Positions 1-6,250 of a stretch of 10,929 bases of DNA are shown here, piece by piece. Under the pieces are notes generated by a model that saw nothing but the letters and a program-made list of their open reading frames with translations, did no database searches and was not told where the DNA came from. How positions within the stretch are numbered: the first letter of the stretch is position 1; each line of letters starts with the position of its first letter. Source of the DNA: Anaerolineales bacterium (GTDB taxonomy: Bacteria; Chloroflexota; Anaerolineae; Anaerolineales; UBA4823); assembly GCA_028687395.1 (NCBI GenBank), contig JAQUAE010000029.1, positions 1 through 10,929 of the forward strand, written 5' to 3'. Both the position numbers and the translations under genes were made by a program.

Positions 1-7
1 GAAAGTT

Positions 8-13
8 TATAAT
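8..13 (+). promoter_or_regulatory. Candidate -10 box (TATAAT) for the SCP-2-like gene
   Basis: A perfect TATAAT lies at 8-13, about 55 nt before the chosen ATG at 68. Initiation near position 20 would give a leader of about 48 nt that contains the GAGGAGG ribosome binding site. The matching -35 element would lie to the left of the window edge and cannot be examined, so the call rests on the -10 hexamer alone. Confidence 0.4.
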
Positions 14-55
14 TGAATCCGCAACACGTTGGGGAGGGTGTCCTTTCAGACCATC

Positions 56-62
56 GAGGAGG
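56..62 (+). promoter_or_regulatory. Shine-Dalgarno site deciding the start at 68
   Basis: GAGGAGG is followed by a 5-nt spacer and then ATG. This strong site selects the ATG at 68 over the in-frame TTG at 29. Confidence 0.7.
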
Positions 63-67
63 TTGTC

Positions 68-481
68 ATGCCCGTATTTCCATCACCGGAATGGCTGCCA
101 GCAGCCATGGAGAAACTGAACAGCGATTCAAAATACGCCCAGGTGGCCCAGAAATGGGAAGGCGACCTGCTGTGCGTCATCCACCCTAGCGGTGCGCTAA
201 AGAAAACTCTGCTCTATTACCTGGATTTGTGGCATGGGAAATGCCGCGGCGTCAGGGAATTAGAAGAGGGCCACGGCTTGACCCCGGTGCTTCAATTGAC
301 CGCCCCCTACGAGAATTACGTGAAATTGCTGCGCGGGGAGATCGACCCCGTGCAGGCACTAATGACACGCAAGTTGGCCGTCAAGGGCAGTATGGGCCTG
401 TTGATGCGCAATATCCCCACGGTGCTTGAATTCGTGCGCTGCGCCAGGGAAGTCACTACTGGTGTTCTAACGGAGGAATAG
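68..481 (+). CDS. SCP-2-like (sterol carrier protein type) lipid-binding protein
   Basis: The protein has 137 residues and resembles the small stand-alone SCP-2 domain proteins found in Chloroflexota. Such domains bind hydrophobic ligands (lipids, acyl chains) in a cavity; the ligand here is unknown. Visible hallmarks are an early helix (WLPAAMEKLNSD), a central stretch containing YYLDLWHGKCR, an aromatic APYENY segment, and a C-terminal part with DPVQALMTRKL followed by KGSMGLLMRNIPTVLEFVR. This matches the usual SCP-2 pattern in which a 'G.i.p..A...gk...kGd..l...' segment precedes the last helix. No signal peptide or membrane segment is seen, so it is probably cytosolic. The ATG at 68 was chosen because GAGGAGG ends 5 nt before it. 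An upstream in-frame TTG at 29 would add 13 residues but has no comparable binding site. The last 15 nt overlap the 3' end of the convergent membrane-protein gene. Confidence 0.75.
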   Translation: MPVFPSPEWLPAAMEKLNSDSKYAQVAQKWEGDLLCVIHPSGALKKTLLYYLDLWHGKCRGVRELEEGHGLTPVLQLTAPYENYVKLLRGEIDPVQALMTRKLAVKGSMGLLMRNIPTVLEFVRCAREVTTGVLTEE

Positions 482-2947
482 CGCTTTGTAGATCCAGACC
501 GCGTCCTTCTGGTACACCAACCGGAAGGCGGGGTCGGCTGAAAGCGCTCGGGCGGACAGGGCGCCTCCTCGCGCTCCTATGTAAACGTAACCGATTCGGT
601 TGGCTTGCATGAGCGTGTACAGCCGCTGACTGTCCGACGGCGCCTGCAGCACCTGCTCACTTAGATTCACTAGCTTATCGATAGAATCCCGCCGCGTCGT
701 CAGCCCATAGAGCACTGGCGGCGGGTAGGTCTTGTGCCCGGTAAGCGGCGAGATCCAGTATCCCCCATCTTGCCCGGCGTACAAGCCATATCCCCAAAGG
801 AAAGGATTGATCAGGAAAGTCTCGTCAGCGGGCACGTTCTCCTCGATCCAGCCCATGGCGGGCAGGTCGGCCCGGCGCAGGAGAAAAGTGACCGGGTTGA
901 GCGAGGGGAGCATGCGCACGCCACCCGACCAGCAGAGATACACTCCCACGATCAGCGCCGCGGCCTGCAAGCCAGGGCGCACGCTCCTGAAGCGCAACCT
1001 GCTAAGCAGGGCCGCACCCTGCGCCAGTGCGTACCCGCCGAGAACCGAGATGGGCATGAACAAGGTGATCTCGACTGAGGTGTTGTTGAAGAAGCTTGCC
1101 CCCAACAGGCCCAGGGCGCTGAGGTTGGCGGCCAGGAACATCAGGCCAATCCACACCAGCAGGAGCAGGGCGAGGCGCCGCCGGCATACGACCCCGAGCG
1201 CCAACCCCACTCCGGCCAGGATCAGCGCATGCAGGCCGTAGCCGGAGGTCAGGTATCCCCAGGTGAAATCGGCGAAGAGGCGTGGCGGCGTCTGGGGTGG
1301 AGGCAGCAAGGGGACGACCAGTGTGGATAGCGTTGCGGGCAGCCAGGGGGAGACGAGCAGCAACGCCGCCAGACCAACGATAGCCAGGCGGGCGATGGGC
1401 AGGGAGCTTCGACGTCGCCTTTGCCCACCGCGCAGCCACGCCGGTGCGTGGAGGCCGCCCACCGCCAGGAGCAAGCAGGCTAAGAAGGCCGCCACGCGGT
1501 AGTGCGTCATGGCCAGCCCAGCCAGGGCGATGGCGGCAGCCAGGCTGGCGCCGAGCCGGTGGCGCGCCGCGACCGGGTTTGTTCCATCAAGGGCGAGCTG
1601 GAGGCCAGCAAATGCGGCAGGCAGAATGGCGATGCCCGCCAGTTGGGTGTAGCGGCCCCAGCTCGTCAGGTAAGCCGGCATAGGAGTGAAGAAGGCGGTT
1701 ATCGCCGCGGCGAAAACACCTGCCAGCCGGTTGCCCGCCAGGCGCCGGGTGAACAGGTAAACGGAGAAGATGACCAGCGCGTTGAGCACCTGGCCGAGGA
1801 GCAGCATGCTCTGGGGCAGTTCCATGCGGGAAAGCCATTGGAAGAAGGCCATCGCGCTGTGAAATCCGGCGTGATACTTGTCGGTTTCAATGTCGATAAG
1901 TGGTGCGTAGGATTCGGGGAAGCGTCCCTGGAGCAAGATCAGGCGGGTGATCGCGGCGTGATGGACGGAATCCACCCAGGGTGGCCCGGCCAGGTCGCGC
2001 ACCATGATGAGGCGCACGGCCAGCGCGCCTAGAAAGATGAGAGCAAGGAGGATATTGGCGGGAGAAAGGGGCCGCGAAAGGTGTGGGGTGGTTGGAGGGA
2101 TGGAGGAAGCGCCGGGCGCGAACTTGCGCATAGCCATTACATCCTTGATCGCCAGGGTTGCCCCCAACAGCAGAAGCGCGCCACTCCCAGCCAGAGCCCA
2201 TTCCCGGCTCCAACGCCAGCCGAGCGTGCTGCTCCAGGTCATGACGATAGGCGCTACAGCCAGGCTGAGCCCGAAAGCCATGGCCAGGCGCTCTCCCCAA
2301 TCGAAAAAGCGATTCAGGCGCAAGAGGCGCAACAGAATCCAGCCGGGCAGCAACAGCACACCGGCAAGGGGCAGCAATACCCACAACCAATTTGCGCTGG
2401 CGCGCATGTCCGCCAGAAAAGCCTGGCGATCGTATTCATAGGTCAACTGGAATCCGGCGTCGGCTTGAAGAGGTGTGCCAGCCAGGGTGGCTGCCCCACC
2501 TGAGTAGGAGTCCTCGTTGCGCCCCAGCACCTGTAATACCCCCGAGACAGCGCTCACCTGCCAGTACAGGTTTTGGCCGCTGTTGGCCTCGATAGTGGGG
2601 AAGACCAGGCGGATAGGGAAGCTGGTGCGGATGGTGGCGTGATTGAGGGGAAGGCGCACTAGCGGGTGGGTGCGATCCTGTGAGGCAAACAGCTCGAATA
2701 CCGCCTGTCCATTCTCGTTCTCACTGCCCTCGGCCACTCGCAACCACAGGTTGATGCCGTTGACGTTGGAGCGGCGCGGCACGAAGGTCTGGCCCAAAAC
2801 CTGCCCCGGTGCGACGGTCGCAATGACCTGATCGTGGTATTCGTGGGAAGCTTCGGGGTCGTACATGCGGGCGCACCCCCCGGCGAACAAGGCGCCAGCG
2901 AGCACGATCACGCTTGTCAGGAGAACGCGGCGCCAGTGGGTGCTCAC
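467..2947 (-). CDS. Large polytopic membrane protein, putative GT-C-fold glycosyltransferase-like
   Basis: The protein has 826 residues. Residues 1-25 are a hydrophobic signal ending in FAGGC, a near-lipobox with Cys25. Residues about 36-170 look like a beta-rich extracytoplasmic domain (GQTFVPRRSNVNGINLWLR and similar alternating strands). From about 186 to 675 there are roughly a dozen hydrophobic segments, and residues about 690-826 form a soluble tail containing the aromatic stretch GQDGGYWISPLTGHKTYPPP. After a membrane segment near 297-316, the loop with WVDSVHH (325-330) and then KYHAGFHSAMAFF resembles the first-loop acidic/His region of GT-C enzymes, which use polyprenyl-phosphate sugars. 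The family is an inference; the donor and acceptor are unknown, and a membrane protein without transferase activity is possible. The start is GTG at 2947, whose GTGA overlaps the prfB TGA, implying translational coupling. The TAG stop lies inside the convergent SCP-2-like gene. Confidence 0.7.
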   Translation of the reverse strand: MSTHWRRVLLTSVIVLAGALFAGGCARMYDPEASHEYHDQVIATVAPGQVLGQTFVPRRSNVNGINLWLRVAEGSENENGQAVFELFASQDRTHPLVRLPLNHATIRTSFPIRLVFPTIEANSGQNLYWQVSAVSGVLQVLGRNEDSYSGGAATLAGTPLQADAGFQLTYEYDRQAFLADMRASANWLWVLLPLAGVLLLPGWILLRLLRLNRFFDWGERLAMAFGLSLAVAPIVMTWSSTLGWRWSREWALAGSGALLLLGATLAIKDVMAMRKFAPGASSIPPTTPHLSRPLSPANILLALIFLGALAVRLIMVRDLAGPPWVDSVHHAAITRLILLQGRFPESYAPLIDIETDKYHAGFHSAMAFFQWLSRMELPQSMLLLGQVLNALVIFSVYLFTRRLAGNRLAGVFAAAITAFFTPMPAYLTSWGRYTQLAGIAILPAAFAGLQLALDGTNPVAARHRLGASLAAAIALAGLAMTHYRVAAFLACLLLAVGGLHAPAWLRGGQRRRRSSLPIARLAIVGLAALLLVSPWLPATLSTLVVPLLPPPQTPPRLFADFTWGYLTSGYGLHALILAGVGLALGVVCRRRLALLLLVWIGLMFLAANLSALGLLGASFFNNTSVEITLFMPISVLGGYALAQGAALLSRLRFRSVRPGLQAAALIVGVYLCWSGGVRMLPSLNPVTFLLRRADLPAMGWIEENVPADETFLINPFLWGYGLYAGQDGGYWISPLTGHKTYPPPVLYGLTTRRDSIDKLVNLSEQVLQAPSDSQRLYTLMQANRIGYVYIGARGGALSARALSADPAFRLVYQKDAVWIYKALFLR

Positions 2948-4048
2948 CCCGCTTTGCCTGTTTTTTCTCCGCTTTGGGCGTTCAGGTAAGCCTGGATGAA
3001 GTCGTTGATCTCGCCATTGAGCACCGCCTGGGTGGCGCCGGTCTCATAACCCGTGCGGTGATCCTTGACCATTTGGTAGGGGTGCAGGACGTAGGAACGT
3101 ATCTGGCTGCCCCACTCCACTTTCTGGAACTCGCCGCGCAGCTCCTGGAGGTGATCGTCCATTTCCTTCTGCTTGATCTCCAGCAAGCGGGAGCGCAGCA
3201 CGCGCAGGGCGTTTTCCCGGTTTTGCGACTGGGAGCGCTCGTTCTGGCAGGTGACGACGATGCCGGTGGGCAGGTGGGTGATACGCACCGCCGTGTCGTT
3301 CTTCTGCACGTTCTGTCCGCCAGCCCCAGCCGATCGGTAGGTGTCGATGCGCAGGTCGTTGGGATTGATCTCGATCGTAGCCTCGTCCTCCACCTGTGGC
3401 AAGACCTCGACCAGCGCGAAGGAAGTGTGCCGGCGGTGAGCGGCGTCGAAGGGCGAGAGGCGTACCAGGCGGTGCACTCCCTTTTCAGAACGCAGATAGC
3501 CATACGCGTAACGTCCGTTGACCGCGATGGTCACGCTCTTGATCCCGGCTTCCTCCCCCTCGCTGGTATCCAGAACTTCGGTTTCGAAGCCATTCAGCTC
3601 GGCCCAGCGCAGGTACATCCGCTGCAACATCTCAGCCCAATCTTGCGAATCCGTGCCGCCCGCGCCCGCGTGGATGGCCAGCAAGGCGTCGTTGTGATCG
3701 TAGGCGCCCGAAAGCCTGGCGTAGACTTCGCTTTGCTCGATTTCCTTGCCGATGGCTTCGCTCTCCTGTTCCAGCTCGGCGCTCAGGCTTTCGTCCTCCA
3801 GCATAGCGAGGTCATAGGCGTCGCTCAACCGCTGGCGCAGCTTGCGCCAACCGTCCAGCTCGTCGCGCAGCGCGGCCAATTGGCGCATCACCTTTTGGGC
3901 GTGCTCCGGGTCTTGCCACAGGTCGGGCGATTCGGCCTGCTTGCTCAGTACTTCCAGGATGTGTTCTTTTTCATCCAGGTCAAAGACGCCCCCATAGCTG
4001 CTTGATTTTTTCCTGATATTCAGTTAGCTTGGCGATGATTTCCTGCAT
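2944..4048 (-). CDS. prfB: Peptide chain release factor 2 (RF2), expressed by programmed +1 frameshift
   Basis: RF2 recognises UGA and UAA in the ribosomal A site and triggers peptide release. Translation starts at ATG 4048, with GGAGC 8 nt upstream, and reads 22 codons (MQEIIAKLTEYQ...WGRL). It meets an in-frame TGA at 3982-3980 and must shift +1 at CTT (3985-3983) to continue with GAC at 3981. The joined product is about 367 residues, close to the 365 of E. coli RF2. The second part contains the RF2 codon-recognition tripeptide SPF (in RLVRLSPFDAAHRRHTSF) and the catalytic GGQ loop (SAGAGGQNVQKNDTAVRITH). It also has the usual coiled N-terminal helices and the TCQNERSQSQN segment. Without the shift only a 22-residue peptide is made, so low RF2 raises its own synthesis. 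It lies 34 nt downstream of ftsY and shares 4 nt with the membrane-protein gene after it. A conventional single-frame call starting at 3891 would miss about 52 N-terminal residues. Confidence 0.97.
3979..3993 (-). promoter_or_regulatory. prfB programmed +1 frameshift site
   Basis: Read on the minus strand the site is GGGGG CGT CTT TGA C. The G run acts as an internal Shine-Dalgarno exactly 3 nt before the slippery CTT, followed by the in-frame TGA with C as the next base. This matches the arrangement known in E. coli prfB (AGGGGG, 3 nt, CUU UGA C). The zero frame ends at TGA 3982-3980, and the +1 frame runs open from GAC at 3981 to the prfB stop at 2944. Confidence 0.95.
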
Positions 4049-4082
4049 ACCACGGGCTCCAAATCGTTTTCTACATCTCAGA

Positions 4083-4994
4083 TCACGCGCTGTTGAGTAT
4101 ACCATCCACGAACGCCTGCGGGTCGAAGGGTTGTAAATCCTCCACGGTCTCGCCCAGGCCGGCAAACAGGATGGGCAGGCCCAGCTCGCGCTGGATGGCA
4201 AAGGCCATGCCCCCTTTGGCGGAGGAATCCAGCTTGGCCAGGATGACGCCGGTGACCTGTACGGCCTCCTTGAAGGCGCGCCCTTGCGGCAAGGCGTTCT
4301 GCCCCGTCGTGGCGTCTAACACCAGCCAGACGGCGTGCGGAGCGCCTGGTAAGGCTTTGCCGGCGACGCGGTGCACTTTCTTCAACTCCTCCATCAGGTT
4401 GTAGCGGGTATGCAGCCGGCCAGCGGTGTCGATGATGACCAGGTCCTTGCCTTTCGAGATAGCCGATTGCACCGCGTCGTAAGCGACTGCCCCCGAATCG
4501 CCGCCCGGCTGGCCGGAGACGATAGGCAGGTCGAGCCGCTCAGCCCAGATTTGAAGCTGGTCGACGGCAGCGGCGCGGTAGGTATCGGCTGCGCCCAGCA
4601 GCACGCTCAGCCCTTGCGACGTGAAGTACTTGCCGAGCTTGGCGATGGTGGTCGTTTTGCCGGAGCCGTTCACCCCGGTAATGAGCACCACGCTGGGTTT
4701 GGCCGTGAAAACCGGCTCCGGTGGGGTTGCCAGCCTGCTGATCAGCTCGTCGCGCAGCGCTGCCATCAAATCCTGTGATTGGGTGATGCCGCCTGAGCGC
4801 GCTCTCGTTCTCAGCGCGGCGATGACTTCCAGGCTGGTCTCTACTCCCAGGTCGGCCTGAATGAGCAGCGCCTCCAGCTCGTCATAGGTATGCTCGTCGA
4901 CCTCTGATTGCCCAACCAGGGTAACAATCTGGCTAAAGGTCGCCCGGCTGGTGCGCGCCAGGCCGTCTTTCCAGCGTTTCAGGAAGGATGCCAT
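4083..4994 (-). CDS. ftsY: Signal recognition particle receptor FtsY
   Basis: FtsY is the membrane-associated SRP GTPase that docks the Ffh-ribosome complex at the translocon. The protein has 303 residues. It has a helical N domain (1 to about 95, including YDELEALLIQADLGVETS) and an SRP-type G domain. G1 is GVNGSGKTTT (107-116), the DTYRAAAVDQL motif is at 137-147, G3 is DTAGR (189-193), G4 is AKLDSSAKGG (253-262) and the closing GLGE is at 279-282. G4 differs slightly from the usual TKLDGTAKGG. There is no long acidic A domain, so this is the short NG-only form; membrane contact probably relies on the basic N-terminal helix (FLKRWKDGLARTSR). The ATG at 4994 fits the conserved N terminus. 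No Shine-Dalgarno precedes it, and an extended -10 box ends only 8 nt upstream. It is the first gene of the leftward operon, with prfB 34 nt downstream. Confidence 0.97.
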   Translation of the reverse strand: MASFLKRWKDGLARTSRATFSQIVTLVGQSEVDEHTYDELEALLIQADLGVETSLEVIAALRTRARSGGITQSQDLMAALRDELISRLATPPEPVFTAKPSVVLITGVNGSGKTTTIAKLGKYFTSQGLSVLLGAADTYRAAAVDQLQIWAERLDLPIVSGQPGGDSGAVAYDAVQSAISKGKDLVIIDTAGRLHTRYNLMEELKKVHRVAGKALPGAPHAVWLVLDATTGQNALPQGRAFKEAVQVTGVILAKLDSSAKGGMAFAIQRELGLPILFAGLGETVEDLQPFDPQAFVDGILNSA

Positions 4995-5002
4995 GGGCAG
5001 CC

Positions 5003-5011
5003 ATTATAACA
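5003..5011 (-). promoter_or_regulatory. Extended -10 promoter of ftsY
   Basis: On the minus strand the sequence is TGTTATAAT (TGn plus perfect TATAAT, with TATAAT at 5008-5003). Only 8 nt separate it from the ftsY ATG at 4994. Transcription normally begins about 7 nt after the -10 box, so the message should start at or within 1-3 nt of the start codon. No good -35 hexamer is seen at 16-18 nt, which is tolerated by extended -10 promoters. Confidence 0.65.
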
Positions 5012-5030
5012 TGCGCCAGTAAACCAATAA

Positions 5031-5039
5031 TGCTATAAT
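5031..5039 (+). promoter_or_regulatory. Extended -10 promoter of moaC
   Basis: The sequence TGCTATAAT (TGn plus perfect TATAAT at 5034-5039) ends 6 nt before the moaC ATG at 5046. The predicted first transcribed base therefore coincides with, or lies next to, the A of the ATG. No Shine-Dalgarno fits in this space and there is no clear -35. It probably drives the rightward run of genes starting with moaC. Confidence 0.65.
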
Positions 5040-5045
5040 CTGGCC

Positions 5046-5525
5046 ATGACCACTCCGCTTTCTCACTTGGATACCAGCGGCCGGGCGCGCATGGTGGACG
5101 TCGGGCACAAGCCGGAAACGCAGCGCGTGGCGGTCGCCCGCGGCGAGGTGCACATGCGCCGCGAGACGATGGAGCTGATCAGAGACGGCGCCATCAAGAA
5201 GGGGGACGTGCTCACCGTTGCCCAAATAGCCGGGGTGATGGCTGCCAAGCGCACCGCCGAGCTTATCCCGCTCTGCCATCCCATCATGCTCGATAACGTG
5301 CAGGTGGACCTGACTGTGGACGAAGGGCTGCCAGGGGTGACTATCACCGCTACGGCGAGCGCAAGCGGGAAGACCGGGGTCGAGATGGAAGCCCTCACCG
5401 CGGTCAGCGTGGCCGCTCTAACGGTCTATGACATGGCCAAGGCTGCCGAGAAGACGATGCGCATCCAAAACGTCCGCCTGGTGGAGAAGCACGGTGGGCT
5501 GAGCGGCGACATTGTCAACGAGTGA
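5046..5525 (+). CDS. moaC: Cyclic pyranopterin monophosphate synthase MoaC
   Basis: MoaC converts the 3',8-cyclo-GTP product made by MoaA into cyclic pyranopterin monophosphate (cPMP), the first stable intermediate of molybdenum cofactor synthesis. The protein has 159 residues, the usual family length. Conserved parts are SHLDTSGRARMVDVGHKPET near the start, Lys51/Lys52, LCHPIML with His78, GVEMEALTAVSVAALTVYDM with Glu115 and Asp129, and Lys132. These correspond to the known active-site residues. The conserved opening (LDTSGRARMVDV) begins only 8 codons after the ATG, so the start at 5046 is secure even though there is no ribosome binding site. The stop is 7 nt before the moaDE start, implying co-transcription. 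No moaA is seen in the window, so that step must be encoded elsewhere. Confidence 0.97.
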   Translation: MTTPLSHLDTSGRARMVDVGHKPETQRVAVARGEVHMRRETMELIRDGAIKKGDVLTVAQIAGVMAAKRTAELIPLCHPIMLDNVQVDLTVDEGLPGVTITATASASGKTGVEMEALTAVSVAALTVYDMAKAAEKTMRIQNVRLVEKHGGLSGDIVNE

Positions 5526-5532
5526 GGCGCAT

Positions 5533-6243
5533 ATGCCGCTTACCGTGACAGTGCTGTTCTTTGCCAATCTCAAAGCCCTGGCGGGTGTAGATCAGGCGTC
5601 ATTGGAGCTGGAAGAGGGCCTGGACGTCAAGGGTTTGAAGGCCGAGCTCGGGCGCCGCTTTCCGAGAATGGCTCCACACTTGAATAGCGTCCTGGTGGCT
5701 ATCGGCCGCGAATATGCTTTCGACGAAGAGCGCCTGTCGAATGGCGCGGAGGTTGCCCTCTTTCCACCGGTCAGTGGCGGTGAAAGAGAGTTCCCCACCA
5801 TCCTGCGCATCACCCAGGAGGCGCTGGATTTGAACGACCTGCTTGCCAGCATCACGCTGCCCAGCACCGGCGCGGCGTGCGTCTTCACCGGCATGGTGCG
5901 CGGCGTCACCCGGCGCGGCGAGGCGCGCCAGACCGATCACCTGGAATACGAGGCTTACCAGCCGATGGCCGAAGAGAAGATGCGCCAGATAGCGCAGGAA
6001 ATTCGCTCCCGCTGGCCGGAGGTGGAGGGGATCGTTATGGTGCAGCGCATCGGCCGGCTCTTTCCGGGAACCCCCACGGTGATGATTGCCTGCACCGCCG
6101 CGCACCGGGATACCGGCGTCTTCGAGGCTGCTCGTTATGGCATCGACCGCTTGAAGCAGATCGTCCCGGTGTGGAAAAAGGAAGTCGGGCCTGGTCACTC
6201 GGTGTGGGTTGAAGGGGACTACCATCCACAACCAGAGAACTGA
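5533..6243 (+). CDS. Molybdopterin synthase, fused small (MoaD) and large (MoaE) subunits
   Basis: Molybdopterin synthase inserts two sulfurs into cPMP to make molybdopterin. Sulfur is carried on a C-terminal thiocarboxylate of MoaD, and catalysis occurs in MoaE. This 236-residue protein holds both. Residues 1-83 are a ubiquitin-like MoaD domain (TVTVLFFANLKALAG ... GAEVALFPPVSGG) ending in the hallmark Gly82-Gly83. Residues 84-236 are MoaE (ACVFTGMVRGVTR, LEYEAYQPMAEEKM, AAHRDTGVFEAARYGIDRLK, then PVWKKEVGPGHSVWVEG with Lys215/Lys216). The diglycine is internal here, so it must be cleaved before thiocarboxylation. Mycobacterium tuberculosis MoaX is a known fused protein of this domain order that is processed after Gly-Gly. 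The ATG at 5533 was chosen over an in-frame TTG at 5512 because GAGG lies 5 nt before it and the domain starts there. It lies directly after moaC and 7 nt before the PLP enzyme. Confidence 0.95.
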   Translation: MPLTVTVLFFANLKALAGVDQASLELEEGLDVKGLKAELGRRFPRMAPHLNSVLVAIGREYAFDEERLSNGAEVALFPPVSGGEREFPTILRITQEALDLNDLLASITLPSTGAACVFTGMVRGVTRRGEARQTDHLEYEAYQPMAEEKMRQIAQEIRSRWPEVEGIVMVQRIGRLFPGTPTVMIACTAAHRDTGVFEAARYGIDRLKQIVPVWKKEVGPGHSVWVEGDYHPQPEN

Positions 6244-6250
6244 CTGGCCT

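Noticed and set aside
29..67. TTG start at 29 for the SCP-2-like gene
   Set aside because: The ATG at 68 has a strong GAGGAGG site 5 nt away, and the extra 13 residues would cover that site.
732..2503. Several plus-strand open frames of 60-176 codons inside the membrane-protein gene
   Set aside because: They are rich in Arg, Pro, Gly and Ala with no domain pattern, and the minus-strand frame has a continuous membrane-protein character across the whole region.
2914..4005. A 363-codon open frame on the plus strand opposite prfB
   Set aside because: It is fully antisense to a clearly conserved RF2 gene. Its sequence is low-complexity (rich in Leu, Val, Ala, Gln), as expected for a shadow frame in GC-rich DNA, and it has no recognisable motif.
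6209..6250. TTG start at 6209 for the PLP enzyme
   Set aside because: It would overlap the end of moaDE by 35 nt and adds 14 residues with no family resemblance before the zinc ribbon.
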